Positions 8,988-18,238 of a DNA stretch of 64,000 nt are shown piece after piece. The stretch spans positions 124,001-188,000 of the forward strand of contig NZ_JAGGLO010000003.1 of the NCBI RefSeq assembly GCF_017874475.1, given 5' to 3'. Origin of the DNA: Anaerococcus degeneri (GTDB lineage Bacteria > Bacillota > Clostridia > Tissierellales > Peptoniphilaceae). How positions within the stretch are numbered: position 1 is the first letter of the stretch; each line of letters opens with the position of its first letter. The notes beneath the pieces are model-generated. The model had not been told where the DNA came from, did not search any database, and saw nothing but the letters and a program-made list of their open reading frames with translations. The position numbers and the translations under genes were made by a program.

Positions 8988-10363
8988 TAGTTACTCCTTA
9001 AAGCTTCTATGGCTGATAGTTTGGTTGCACGTCTGGCTGGGATATAGCCAGCTAAAACCCCAACTAGGGATGAAAATCCAACTCCCACTATAGCTAAAAG
9101 TGGGCTAATGGCAATCATATTTCCACCTTGTCCGCCTACATCAAATATCATTCCTCCGTCCAAAAATCCATTTAATACTTTCCCTACAACTAGAGATATA
9201 ATTAGGCCTATCACACCTCCAAAAAATCCAATAAAGCCAGATTCTATTAGAAACATTCCCCTAATATCATTGATAGAGGCTCCGATTACCTTCATCACAC
9301 CAATTTCCTTTTGTCTTTCATAAATTGACATAAGCATTGTATTTATTATACCAATGGCGGATACGATAAAGGCCACAGATCCGATGCCTCCAAGGATTAG
9401 GGTCACTTGCATGGTTTGCTTTTTGATATTTTCGGCAGATCCTACTTCTGATTGAGTGTTGTAGCCGAGTTTTTTGATGTCATTTTCGATTCTTTCTAGA
9501 TTATTTACATCATCGACTATTACCCTAAGATTGTCATACTTGATTTTGTCTGATTTCGCCACTATTGGTTGGCCTTTTTCATCATAGGACATATCTAGTT
9601 GAGGCGATTGGAGTTTACTATCTTCTTTTTTGAGATTTTTATAGAAAGTCTCATTAGCATAAGACGACCAGCCCTTGAGTATGGCCTTAGAATTGAGCTT
9701 ACCAACCGGTTTTATTTTGACATCAACAAATGTCGGCTTATTTTCTTGATCCTTATTTTCATTTTCATTGCCAAAATGAACCCCATCATCGGATTCATCC
9801 TTATATCCTAGACGCAAATAATAATCGTGGCTACCATAGTCAAAATCTCCCTCCATTGGCATTGAAGTCCAGCCACCGTCAGGCATCCTTTTGATTTTTT
9901 GCACATTTGCATTTTGTCCAAGGACAATTCCATCCTTATCTGATGGCGAAAGCCCCTTGCCCCATTCAAACATATCGCTTGTTAAGAGCTTGAAAACATC
10001 ATCCGGTACTACTTCAAAAGAAGTATTTAGGACATAATCGTCACCCTTATCGACCATCACCTCGCCCCAAAATTCCTTTGAAGGGACAACCGCCCTTACT
10101 CCCTTGACTTTTTTGAGCTTGTTTATGTCTGTATCCTTAACGTCCATATTTGCCGCAGGATTATCGCCTACAATTGTAATTGATGTTAAGCCGCCAAAGG
10201 ATTCAATCATTTCCTTTTGGGAGTTTGATATTCCTGTGGCAAAGGCGAGCATGAGTATGATTGATGTGGCGCCGATTACTACTGAAAGAACTGTCAAAAT
10301 AGTCCTTGATTTTCTACGAGATAGGTTTCTTAGGGCCATTAAGATCCTGTCACTAATCTTCAT
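8987..10363 (-). CDS. MacB/FtsX-type ABC transporter permease
   Basis: 458 aa. The N terminus (about 1-45) has the R-N-L-x-R-R-K-S-R-T-x-L-T-V-L-S-V-V-I-G motif of MacB-core permeases with the first membrane segment. A large extracellular domain (about 50-320) follows, then three C-terminal membrane segments of the FtsX fold with YERQKEIGVMKVIGAS between them. The partner ATPase is two genes upstream. Such systems usually work as mechanotransmitters or lipoprotein/peptide exporters rather than importers. The gene overlaps the upstream CARDB-like gene by 11 nt. Confidence 0.85.
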   Translation of the reverse strand: MKISDRILMALRNLSRRKSRTILTVLSVVIGATSIILMLAFATGISNSQKEMIESFGGLTSITIVGDNPAANMDVKDTDINKLKKVKGVRAVVPSKEFWGEVMVDKGDDYVLNTSFEVVPDDVFKLLTSDMFEWGKGLSPSDKDGIVLGQNANVQKIKRMPDGGWTSMPMEGDFDYGSHDYYLRLGYKDESDDGVHFGNENENKDQENKPTFVDVKIKPVGKLNSKAILKGWSSYANETFYKNLKKEDSKLQSPQLDMSYDEKGQPIVAKSDKIKYDNLRVIVDDVNNLERIENDIKKLGYNTQSEVGSAENIKKQTMQVTLILGGIGSVAFIVSAIGIINTMLMSIYERQKEIGVMKVIGASINDIRGMFLIESGFIGFFGGVIGLIISLVVGKVLNGFLDGGMIFDVGGQGGNMIAISPLLAIVGVGFSSLVGVLAGYIPARRATKLSAIEALRSN

Positions 10364-11330
10364 CGTCTATCAACAACTCCTCGTCTTCTTTTTTCGCTTT
10401 TTTCTTTTTGTAAAGAATCGCTGCAAGGATTAGGATTACAATCAATCCAACCCAAACAAAAGGTGATGTAAGAACTGAACCCCCACCCATATTAGGGTCT
10501 TCTGTTCCCATTTCTCCTGTCATTTCTCCATTCATGTCAGCTCCCATATCTTCTGGCATGCCTTCCATGACTTCTTTCTTAAAGTCCTTGGTTTGGGTGT
10601 GGACCTTGCCTGTAGAATCTTCATAAGATACCATAATTTGGCCCTCAATTTCGCCAGTCCTTGTCGGTGTGGCTGTAAAAGAGAAAGTCTCTTGGGTGCC
10701 GGTGTTGAAATTACCTATAAATTTCCTGTCATTTTCGATTTTAATTCCCTTGCCGATTACATCGCACATGAAGGTATTTAGATTATCCTTGCCAGTATTG
10801 TAAATATTTATCGACATTTCAGTTGGGTTTCCAACCATTAGCTCGTCAGTTTTTACTTCACTCATAGTCACTCCCGCCCTTTGGACAACAGGGATGCCTA
10901 TGGCTTCTGTAGTTTTGTATTGGTTGCCATCTGCGTCTTCGTATTCGATTGAAAGATTGATTACGTAATTACCTGCAACTGCATTTGGCAAAACATTCAT
11001 GGTGATGTGTTTGTTGGCTGTATTCCAAGGATATAAAGCTGCCACATAAAAAGAATTTGATTGGTTAACTGGAGAAAAAACCGACCCGTCTGAAACCATA
11101 GCATTATTACCACCTGAATTTTGTGGTTGGGCTCCGAGGTTTTGCTCGATAGTAGCCTTTAGATTATAGATTGCGTTTTTTGAGTTTGTATTATAAAGAC
11201 CGAATGAAAGGTCAAAGTTCTTGCCAGCCTGGGCTATTTGTGGGTTTAGCTGGTAGTAGGAGACCATTATCTTTGGTTGGTTTTTAACGTTTGTTGACGC
11301 TTCCACTTGGTTGTTTTCGTTTTCGTTCAT
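10353..11330 (-). CDS. CARDB-like membrane-anchored protein of an ABC operon
   Basis: 325 aa. The body (about 20-255) consists of beta-rich Ig-like repeats in which phrases such as N-P-Q-I-A-Q-A-G-K-N-F-D-L-S-F and the later VGNPTEMSINIYNTGKDN resemble CARDB/COG1361 adhesion-like domains. A Gly/Met-rich linker follows, then one membrane segment (about 290-310) and a Lys/Glu-rich tail. No N-terminal signal peptide is visible, which is odd for a protein whose domains are normally extracellular. The start ATG lies directly after the ATPase stop, leaving no room for a hidden signal in this frame. Its position between ATPase and permease suggests a subunit of the same complex. Confidence 0.65.
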   Translation of the reverse strand: MNENENNQVEASTNVKNQPKIMVSYYQLNPQIAQAGKNFDLSFGLYNTNSKNAIYNLKATIEQNLGAQPQNSGGNNAMVSDGSVFSPVNQSNSFYVAALYPWNTANKHITMNVLPNAVAGNYVINLSIEYEDADGNQYKTTEAIGIPVVQRAGVTMSEVKTDELMVGNPTEMSINIYNTGKDNLNTFMCDVIGKGIKIENDRKFIGNFNTGTQETFSFTATPTRTGEIEGQIMVSYEDSTGKVHTQTKDFKKEVMEGMPEDMGADMNGEMTGEMGTEDPNMGGGSVLTSPFVWVGLIVILILAAILYKKKKAKKEDEELLIDDED

Positions 11331-12035
11331 CTATAATACCTCGTCTATACTTAGTTTTTCGTGGACCTTATCAAGTTTGCCATCTCTCATAAAGAGGGTC
11401 CTGTCGGCAAATTCTGTCATTTCTTCATCGTGGGTTACCATTATGAAGGTCTGGTCATTTTCTGTAATTATATCTTTTATTAATTGCATGATTTCAAAGG
11501 ATGTCTTTGTATCAAGGTTTCCTGTTGGCTCATCTGCAAAAATTATAGAAGGTCTGCCAACAAAGGCTCTGGCTATTGAGACTCTTTGCTGCTGACCACC
11601 TGATAATTCGTTTGGCTTATTATTCATCCTGTGGGAAAGTCCAACTGCTTCTAGGATTTTCTCCGCTTCTTTTTTTCTCTCACTTGCAGGAACTCCCTTA
11701 AAGGTTAGTGGCAAGGCCACATTTTCCCAGGCAGACAGATAAGGCAAAAGGTTATAAGACTGAAAAACAAAACCAATATTTAGGTTCCTAAATTTGGTAA
11801 TTTGAGCTTCGCTAAGCTTTGTTAAATCTATATTTCCATAAGAAATTGTCCCCTTGGTCGGTCTTTCAAGGCCAGCCAGCATATTTAAAAGGGTCGATTT
11901 GCCAGATCCAGATGTGCCAAGAAGGGCTATAAATTCGCCCTTGTTGATGTCGATATTTATCCCATCCAAGGCCTTAATTACAGTCCCTCCTAGCTTATAA
12001 TATTTTTTTAAATTTCTAACTTCTATTAGACTCAT
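11331..12035 (-). CDS. MacB/LolD-type ABC transporter ATPase
   Basis: 234 aa, typical of LolD/MacB ATPases. Walker A GTSGSGKST (about 37-45), signature LSGGQQQR, Walker B IIFADEPTGNLD and the VTHD switch are present. The TGNLD form of Walker B is characteristic of the MacB/LolD/FtsE group. It pairs with the FtsX-type permease downstream. Its start overlaps the femX-like gene by 20 nt, and it directly abuts the CARDB-like gene. Confidence 0.9.
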   Translation of the reverse strand: MSLIEVRNLKKYYKLGGTVIKALDGINIDINKGEFIALLGTSGSGKSTLLNMLAGLERPTKGTISYGNIDLTKLSEAQITKFRNLNIGFVFQSYNLLPYLSAWENVALPLTFKGVPASERKKEAEKILEAVGLSHRMNNKPNELSGGQQQRVSIARAFVGRPSIIFADEPTGNLDTKTSFEIMQLIKDIITENDQTFIMVTHDEEMTEFADRTLFMRDGKLDKVHEKLSIDEVL

Positions 12036-13047
12036 TTTCTTCTCTCTTGTAATGTGGGTTTAGATTTTTCATATAAAGGTCATATTGGTCTTGGTCAATG
12101 ACTACATCTAGTTCTCCCACAGTTTCAAGAACATTATCTTCAGTGAATTTTTTCTTGAAATTATAAAGTCCGTCTGAGCCGTCTGTTTCAAAAATTCCGC
12201 CCATATCGTAATATCTTATATTATTTTCTATACAATATTTGATCTCTTCAAAATTAAGCTGGTAATTTTGACCCATTGTCTTGTACTCATCATTTGACCC
12301 ACCATAAAGGGATGTCGCCCTATTTCCGTAGCAAAGCAGAAGGGATGAGCAAACAGGCATATCTTGGTAATAGCATACTGAAAGTCTTATTTGGTCTTTA
12401 AATAATTCGTATAATTTTTTAAAATACCCATAAGGTCTGTAACCAATATTTGCCCTAATGGCTGTTTTTTCTATTTCTTCATAGAGTATATCAATACCTT
12501 CTTCATCTAAAGATTTTGTAAAAATCCCATCTCTATAAGATTTTCTAAGATGTTTTCTAGTATTTTTACTAAAGCTTGATAGGATTTCTTCCTCGCTCCT
12601 GCCATTTATATCAAGGACCATATTAAGCAAGGGTTGGCTAGACCTTTTCTTATCTCGTCTAAAAATAAGACCTGCATTATTAAATGATTTTTCCATGTCA
12701 GCATCATAAGGCAAGTATGGGTCTATCCTTAGCAAAAATCCATCATTTTCCCTGGCAAAATCACTTGCTTCTTCTATTAATTTGATGAAATCTTCGAGAT
12801 TTTTAGGGTCGCAAACTGGACCTCTTGGCCCATAGAAGAAGTTTTTGCCTACTTTTTGATCTTTTATATAGATAACAGACAAGGCGGCTTTTATCTCGCC
12901 AGCTTCTTCTATATAAAAATAGACACTTTCCCAATTGCTTTTAAGATCAGCCCACCTCATATCCTGTTGGAAGTGGCCATAGGGGGAATTTTTCACAAAG
13001 TTATTATATTTTTCTACTAAAATTTTATTTTCTTTATCTAATATCAT
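12016..13047 (-). CDS. FemX/FemAB-type peptidoglycan bridge aminoacyltransferase
   Basis: 343 aa, in the range of FemABX proteins. Recognisable blocks are the N-terminal GHFQQDMRWADLK (about 24-36), YGPRGPVCD (about 78-86), FSKNTRKHLRKSYRDG in the middle, and the C-terminal YDMGGI with the GLYNFKKKF block typical of the two-GNAT-fold family. These enzymes add amino acids from aminoacyl-tRNA to the third residue of lipid II. Having it as first gene of an operon with an FtsX-type ABC system points to a cell-envelope role for the whole unit; this is inference. Whether it adds Gly, Ser or Ala cannot be seen. Confidence 0.85.
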   Translation of the reverse strand: MILDKENKILVEKYNNFVKNSPYGHFQQDMRWADLKSNWESVYFYIEEAGEIKAALSVIYIKDQKVGKNFFYGPRGPVCDPKNLEDFIKLIEEASDFARENDGFLLRIDPYLPYDADMEKSFNNAGLIFRRDKKRSSQPLLNMVLDINGRSEEEILSSFSKNTRKHLRKSYRDGIFTKSLDEEGIDILYEEIEKTAIRANIGYRPYGYFKKLYELFKDQIRLSVCYYQDMPVCSSLLLCYGNRATSLYGGSNDEYKTMGQNYQLNFEEIKYCIENNIRYYDMGGIFETDGSDGLYNFKKKFTEDNVLETVGELDVVIDQDQYDLYMKNLNPHYKREENESNRS

Positions 13048-13100
13048 TTGTCTTCCATTCTCGTTTTAAATGTTTGGTCTACAGTCTAACACTTAATACT

Positions 13101-13129
13101 ATTTTATCATAGGATCTTCTTACTGACAA
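13101..13129 (-). promoter_or_regulatory. Sigma-A-type promoter of the femX-ABC operon
   Basis: On the minus strand TTGTCA (13129-13124) and TAAAAT (13106-13101) are separated by exactly 17 nt, about 55 bases upstream of the FemX start. Confidence 0.6.
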
Positions 13130-13191
13130 TAGTTCTCGTTTAATTATATCCTGACACTTGTTAAATTCGCCTTAATTTTTTTGTTTTGAAA

Positions 13192-13218
13192 GAAAAAAAG
13201 ACCTGGATAAGCCAAGTC
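13192..13218 (-). terminator. Terminator of the Nudix gene
   Basis: Minus-strand GACTTGG / CCAGGTC stem (one wobble or mismatch) followed by a run of T. Confidence 0.65.
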
Positions 13219-13222
13219 AAAT

Positions 13223-13672
13223 TTAAAAATAAGATATTTTTTCCTTACCATCTCTAAAATCCCAAAATACTTCCTTGTATTCTCCTTCATAGATTTTTAG
13301 TATATGGTCCATGGACATTGACTTTGGATTTGTGTTTTTAAATTCTTCATAGTCCATCCAAAAAAGCCTGCCTTCCCTATTTTTTTCTACCAAATTTCCC
13401 TCAAAATCGCTAGTTTCATAGATCAGACCAACGTCTTTTCCCTCATCTGAAATCCAGGTGATGATACCAATAAGTTTTGGGTTTTTTATATCAAGATTTG
13501 TTTCTTCCTTGGCCTCTCTTATGACGGAATCTTCAAAAGATTCGCCGATTTCTACCTTGCCACCAGGAAAGGTGAGCCCTTCCCAGCCATATTTCTTAAC
13601 CTTATCTAAAACTAAGACTTGACCAGTTTTTTTATTATAAATTTTTACCATATTCATTAAAACAATTTTCAT
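13223..13672 (-). CDS. Nudix hydrolase (8-oxo-dGTP-diphosphatase type)
   Basis: 149 aa. A complete Nudix box is visible at about residues 36-58: GG-x-V-E-x-G-E-x6-REA-x-EET-x-L-D. The short single-domain size and the preceding W-x-G-L-T-F-P-G-G match MutT/YtkD-like nucleotide diphosphatases that clean oxidised nucleotides or similar substrates. The exact substrate cannot be read from sequence. It lies downstream of ileS in the opposite-end position and has its own terminator. Confidence 0.85.
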   Translation of the reverse strand: MKIVLMNMVKIYNKKTGQVLVLDKVKKYGWEGLTFPGGKVEIGESFEDSVIREAKEETNLDIKNPKLIGIITWISDEGKDVGLIYETSDFEGNLVEKNREGRLFWMDYEEFKNTNPKSMSMDHILKIYEGEYKEVFWDFRDGKEKISYF

Positions 13673-13702
13673 ATTATCTCCTAAGAAAATTATATGGCAA
13701 AG

Positions 13703-13728
13703 AAAAAAGCCCGCAAGTCCTTGCGAGC
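13703..13728 (-). terminator. Terminator of ileS
   Basis: On the minus strand GCTCGCAAG / CTTGCGGGC forms a strong stem followed by TTTTTT, 16 bases after the ileS stop. Confidence 0.8.
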
Positions 13729-13743
13729 CTTACTTCCTTTTAT

Positions 13744-16700
13744 CTATAGTCTTTCTAGACTAATTTTGATTTCCTTATCGTTAAGTTCGATTGGATTTAC
13801 ATCCAAGTTTGTTTTTTCTAACTTATCGGCAAGGGTTTCTTTTTTGATTTCTTCTGCAAACTTATCTAAAGATTTAGCAAGGTCATCACCAGCTTCGTAG
13901 GAAATATTTATCCTATCGGTTACCTCAAAGCCAGAATCCTTTCTTAGGTTTTGGATTTTTGAGATAAATTCTCTAGCATAACCTTCGTCTTTTAGGTCCT
14001 CGGTGATTTCTGTATCGAGGATTACAAAGACATTGCCGTCAATTTCAACATCAAAGCCTTCCTTGGCAGTAATTCTTATATCTAGGTAGTCCTTGGTAAC
14101 TTCAAATTCTTCCCCGCCGATTTCTACCTTAACAGGTCCCTCATTTACCTGGTTGATGAAAGACTTGGCATCAGTTTGTCCAAGGTATTTTGCAAAGTCA
14201 TTTACCTTTGATTGGAAAATCCTACCTACAACTCTAAAGTCTGGTTTTAGGAAATAATCCATAAAGTCTGATAGGTCGTCTTCAAAGTCAACTTCCTTGA
14301 CATTTAGTTCTTCTTTTATTAGTGGAAGAAGCTTTTCAAGCCTATCTTTGTAAGAACCGTCAACGATTATCTTTGAAAGTGGTTGGCGTACCTTGATTGC
14401 TTCCTTTTCTCTTGAAGCACGGCCAAGATTTACTATCTTTCTTACAAGGTCCATATCAGCTTCTAATTTTGTATCAATTAGGCTTTCATTTACTTGAGGT
14501 AAAAGTTCTGTGTGAACAGTTTTCTCTCCAGTTAATTTTTGGAAAATTTCCTCAGCTAAAAATGGTGTAATTGGTGCAATTAGCTTAGTTAAAGCTACAA
14601 GGACATCGTAAGTTGTTTTGTAAACAGATTTCTTAGAATCAGTTAATTCTTGTGACCAAAATCTCTTTCTATTACGTCTGATATACCAATTTGATAAATC
14701 TTCTACAACAAAGTCAGAAATTTCATGAACTACCTTGTTGTATTCAAATTGTTCCATTTCTTCGTAGTATGACTTGATTAGGGAATTTAGTCTTGAGTAT
14801 AACCAACGATCAATCCCATCTACTTTTACTCCATCAAAAGACTTGATATCAGCTAAGGTTAGGTCATCTGTGCCTGCATAGAGGCTAAAGAAGTTATAGA
14901 CGTTTTCAAAGGTCCTAAAGAAGTTGTTTTTAACTTCAACTAGGCCTTTTTCGTCAAACTTTGTTTGCATCCAAGCTGGAGATACGTAGAGAGAATAAAA
15001 TCTCACAGCATCTGCCCCATACTTGTCGAAAAGTTCGAATGGGTCTAGGGTATTACCTCTAGATTTTGACATTTTTTGGCCGTTTTTATCAACAACTAGG
15101 TCGTTTACAAGGACATTTTTATATGGAGCCCTGCCCATGGTTATAGTTGAAATCGCCATCAATGAGTAGAACCAACCCCTAGTTTGATCAATTCCTTCGC
15201 AGATAAAGTCTGCTGGGAAATATCCTTCTTCAAAAAGTTCTTTGTTTTCAAATGGGTAGTGAAGTTGGGCAAAAGGCATGGCGCCTGAGTCAAACCAAAC
15301 GTCTAATACATCTGGAACCCTGGTCATAGTGCCCCCGCACTTGTCACACTTGATGTGGACATTGTCTACATATGGTCTGTGGAGTTCTATATCTTCTGAA
15401 ATATCTTCGATTGCACGTTCTTTAAGTTCAGCTCGGCTTGCAATTGTATCTGTGTGGCCGCATTCACATCTCCAGATATTTAGAGGTGTTCCCCAATACC
15501 TAGATCTTGAAATTGCCCAGTCTTTGACATTTTCTAGCCAGTTTCCAAACCTCTTATCCCCGATAGTTTGTGGGAACCAAGATACTGTTTGGTTATTTTC
15601 TACCATATTTCCTGAGAATTTAGACATTTCTATATACCAAGATGGTCTTGCGTAATAAATTAGTGGTGTATGGCATCTCCAGCAGTGTGGATAGTTGTGT
15701 TCCATGGTTTCTTTGGCAAAAACCTTGCCTTCTTCTTGTAAATGTCTCCAGATTGCTTCGTTAGTGTCGAAAACAAATTCACCCTTCCATGGTGTTTCTG
15801 TAAACCTACCTTCAAGGTCAACTGGTTGGATAAAGTCTAGGTCGTATTTTCTACAAGCTTGGTAGTCGTCCTCACCAAAGGCAGGAGCGATATGAACTAT
15901 ACCTGTACCATCTTCCGCAGAAACATAATCAGCAAGAATAACCTTAAAGGCCTTTCCTGGTTGGGTCTTTACATATGGCATCAATTGCTCATATTCCAAT
16001 AGTTCTAGGTCAGCACCCTTCATTTCCTCGATAAGATCATAGTCTCTCTTATCCATGAGTTTCGCCATCAAAGATTTTGCCATGTAATAATAGGACTCAT
16101 CTTCTTTGTCAAACACTTTTACATAGTCAAGTTCTGGATTTACAGCAAGGGCAAGGTTTGATGGCAAGGTCCATGGAGTTGTGGTCCATGCTAGGAAATA
16201 TTCATTGTCAGAATCTTTCTTTTTAAACCTAACTGTAAGGGTGATTGTCTTTTCAAATTCATAACCTTGGGCAACTTCGTGGCTGGCAAGACCAGTACCA
16301 CATCTTGGACAATATGGCATAACCTTGGCACCTTCGTAGATATAGCCCTTTTTGAAGGCTTGGTCTAATAGCCACCACTCAGTTTCTATGTAATTATTAT
16401 CCATAGTAACATATGGGTGGTCCATATCATAAAGGAAAGCCATCCTATCTGACATGTCTCTCCACATATCAGAATATTTCCAAACTGACTCCTTACATAG
16501 GTGGTTGAATTTTTCTATACCGTATTGTTCTATATCATTTTTGTCATGGAAGCCTAGTTGCTTTTCAACTTCGATTTCTACTGGGAGTCCGTGGGTGTCC
16601 CAACCAGCTTTTTTAAGAACCTTATAGCCCTTCATATTTTTATAACGGCTGGTCATATCCTTTAGGGTCCTTGCTATAACGTGGTGGATACCTGGCTTGC

Positions 16701-16863
16701 CGTTGGCAGTTGGAGGTCCGTCATAGATTACGTATTCATCTGCATTTTCACGTGTCTTAAAGGTTTCCTCTAAAAGGTCAATTTCATTCCAATAGTCTTT
16801 TAATTTGGCTTCTCTTGCCTTTACATCTTTGGAAATTACTTCTTCAAATTTCAAATCGCACAT
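13744..16863 (-). CDS. ileS: Isoleucyl-tRNA synthetase, type II
   Basis: 1039 aa, the full length of the class Ia enzyme. The HIGH-type motif appears in the long form GPPTANGKPGIHH (about 50-62), which is the pattern of the eukaryote-like type II IleRS rather than the GDIHIGH form of type I. KMSKSRGN marks the second signature (about 605). Cys pairs CPRC, CWRC, CEC and CDKC are present in the body, and the anticodon-binding and long C-terminal domains follow. It charges tRNA-Ile in the cytoplasm. A T-box leader with an ATC specifier lies upstream. Type II enzymes are often insensitive to mupirocin (family knowledge); resistance here is only inference. Confidence 0.93.
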   Translation of the reverse strand: MCDLKFEEVISKDVKAREAKLKDYWNEIDLLEETFKTRENADEYVIYDGPPTANGKPGIHHVIARTLKDMTSRYKNMKGYKVLKKAGWDTHGLPVEIEVEKQLGFHDKNDIEQYGIEKFNHLCKESVWKYSDMWRDMSDRMAFLYDMDHPYVTMDNNYIETEWWLLDQAFKKGYIYEGAKVMPYCPRCGTGLASHEVAQGYEFEKTITLTVRFKKKDSDNEYFLAWTTTPWTLPSNLALAVNPELDYVKVFDKEDESYYYMAKSLMAKLMDKRDYDLIEEMKGADLELLEYEQLMPYVKTQPGKAFKVILADYVSAEDGTGIVHIAPAFGEDDYQACRKYDLDFIQPVDLEGRFTETPWKGEFVFDTNEAIWRHLQEEGKVFAKETMEHNYPHCWRCHTPLIYYARPSWYIEMSKFSGNMVENNQTVSWFPQTIGDKRFGNWLENVKDWAISRSRYWGTPLNIWRCECGHTDTIASRAELKERAIEDISEDIELHRPYVDNVHIKCDKCGGTMTRVPDVLDVWFDSGAMPFAQLHYPFENKELFEEGYFPADFICEGIDQTRGWFYSLMAISTITMGRAPYKNVLVNDLVVDKNGQKMSKSRGNTLDPFELFDKYGADAVRFYSLYVSPAWMQTKFDEKGLVEVKNNFFRTFENVYNFFSLYAGTDDLTLADIKSFDGVKVDGIDRWLYSRLNSLIKSYYEEMEQFEYNKVVHEISDFVVEDLSNWYIRRNRKRFWSQELTDSKKSVYKTTYDVLVALTKLIAPITPFLAEEIFQKLTGEKTVHTELLPQVNESLIDTKLEADMDLVRKIVNLGRASREKEAIKVRQPLSKIIVDGSYKDRLEKLLPLIKEELNVKEVDFEDDLSDFMDYFLKPDFRVVGRIFQSKVNDFAKYLGQTDAKSFINQVNEGPVKVEIGGEEFEVTKDYLDIRITAKEGFDVEIDGNVFVILDTEITEDLKDEGYAREFISKIQNLRKDSGFEVTDRINISYEAGDDLAKSLDKFAEEIKKETLADKLEKTNLDVNPIELNDKEIKISLERL

Positions 16864-16880
16864 AATTTTTCCTTCCTAAT

Positions 16881-17110
16881 AAAAAAGGACCATCCATACA
16901 GACGGTCCACTTATTTCCTAGTTTGCTCTTAAGGCTTGGCATTCCTGATAGGCTAATATTTTTCACCTGTCAAACAATAAAGTGATTTTCATTTATAAAG
17001 CCCCTAGCATTCTCACCAACCATGCCTCTCTGAAAGTTTTTTATAAATTACTCTTCTTTATATAGTCAATATTCTTCCTCTAATGTACTATTTTACCCGA
17101 TTTTTGTCAA
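16881..17110 (-). promoter_or_regulatory. Promoter and isoleucine T-box riboswitch of ileS
   Basis: On the minus strand TTGACA (17110-17105) and TACATT (17087-17082) are 17 nt apart. The -35 box overlaps the stop codon of the AMMECR1-like gene. The leader carries AGAAGAGTA followed by ATTTATAAA, the AGAGA...GGTTGGTGAGAA apical pair, the returning TTTATAAAT strand, then GAA, one A, and the specifier ATC at 16986-16984. A T-box of the form AAGTGGACCGTC overlaps the terminator stem GGACC/GGTCC (16908-16887), which is followed by TTTTTT. The T-box is somewhat degenerate (AGTGGA instead of GGTGGTA). Confidence 0.88.
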
Positions 17111-17598
17111 ATATGTCTTATAATCTTAAACTTTTCTAAAGTGAAAATATCAAAATCGTCCACATTAGCGAGATCTTTTGCATCTTCAAACATTTGATAA
17201 TCTGTCTCGTAGTCTTCCCTAAAAACCATACCAGGATTGTTGGCATAGGAAAGTAGGAGGCCTGAATAGACCCCAAAATCTTCGATATTTTCGATTTGCT
17301 CTACCTTATTTATTTCCAAAACCTGGATATAAATATCATCTAAATCTGATAATTTAAGGGCAAAGGCATTGTCAAATACACCTAGATTTACAACTTCATA
17401 GATAATATCTAAGGCAATATTGGCCCTGGTTGGATAAATTGAACCTGATCTTTCAAGTCTATCGCCCTTGGTTATTTGAACTAAAACTCCGTTGTGGTTA
17501 CTTTTGAATTCTTCGTCGTACTTATCAAGGTATTTGCCAGTTTCTAGATAATACCTCAAGGATTCATAGGCTAGGTCTACAAACTTATCCCTAAGCAT
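17107..17598 (-). CDS. AMMECR1-like protein, divergent
   Basis: 163 aa. The N-terminal L-A-Y-E-S-L-R-Y-Y-L-E-T-G helix, the GVLVQITKGD strand and the PTRANIALDIIYEVVNLG helix follow the AMMECR1 (AmmeMemoRadiSam A) domain, and the Q-V-L-E-I strand fits its later core. The usual LRGCIG block is replaced here by L-E-R-S-G-S-I, so the normally conserved Cys is missing. Molecular function of the family is unsettled. The gene starts inside the last codons of the glutathione peroxidase gene (8-nt overlap), so the two are cotranscribed. Family assignment is by remembered pattern. Confidence 0.6.
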   Translation of the reverse strand: MLRDKFVDLAYESLRYYLETGKYLDKYDEEFKSNHNGVLVQITKGDRLERSGSIYPTRANIALDIIYEVVNLGVFDNAFALKLSDLDDIYIQVLEINKVEQIENIEDFGVYSGLLLSYANNPGMVFREDYETDYQMFEDAKDLANVDDFDIFTLEKFKIIRHI

Positions 17599-18073
17599 TT
17601 AAAAGCTCCTCTATGTCTTTTGCAATATTAGCAGGTTTTTTCATAGAATCGTATCTTTTAACTGGGACTCCGTTTTTTCCTATCAAAAACTTGGTAAAAT
17701 TCCACCTGATATTCTTAGATAATTTGCCGGAAATTTGATCTTTAAGATAGGTATAAAGTGGTGCTTCGTTTTCTCCATTAACATCGATCTTATCAAATCG
17801 ATCAAAACTTGTACCAAAATTTAGGGCACAGAAATTATTAATCTCTTCTATTGTACCTGGAGCTTGACCTGCAAATTGGTTGCAAGGAAAATCTAGGATT
17901 TCAAAACCCCTATCCTTATATTTTTTATAAAGTTCTTCCAAGCCGTCATATTGCTTGGTAAAACCGCACTTGGTCGCAGTATTTACTATCAAAAGGACCT
18001 TGCCCTTATATTTTTCTAGGCTTACATCCTCGCCTTTATCATTTTTAACTGTAAAATCATAAATTGTTGTCAT
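17591..18073 (-). CDS. Glutathione peroxidase-family thiol peroxidase (Cys type)
   Basis: 160 aa, typical of bacterial GPx/BsaA proteins. Peroxidatic Cys36 lies in NTATKCGFT, with a second Cys in FPCNQF and a third in NNFCALNFG. The W-N-F-T-K-F block carries the conserved Trp and Asn. Cys-type members usually use thioredoxin instead of glutathione to reduce peroxides; the third Cys is the position of the resolving Cys in thioredoxin-dependent relatives. In an anaerobe this would protect against transient oxygen exposure. It overlaps the downstream AMMECR1-like gene. Confidence 0.92.
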   Translation of the reverse strand: MTTIYDFTVKNDKGEDVSLEKYKGKVLLIVNTATKCGFTKQYDGLEELYKKYKDRGFEILDFPCNQFAGQAPGTIEEINNFCALNFGTSFDRFDKIDVNGENEAPLYTYLKDQISGKLSKNIRWNFTKFLIGKNGVPVKRYDSMKKPANIAKDIEELLNA

Positions 18074-18238
18074 AATTTCTCCTCAGTCTTTCTTCTATTA
18101 TTGTACGGTTTTTTTGCTTAAAATCAGGTATCTTGCCAAAGTTCTCGATAAAAAAGACCCTTGCCTGGGCAAAGGTCAATTTTATTAGGATATTGAATAA
18201 AATATCGGCCATTGATTCACTAATTACGACCCTCTTTT

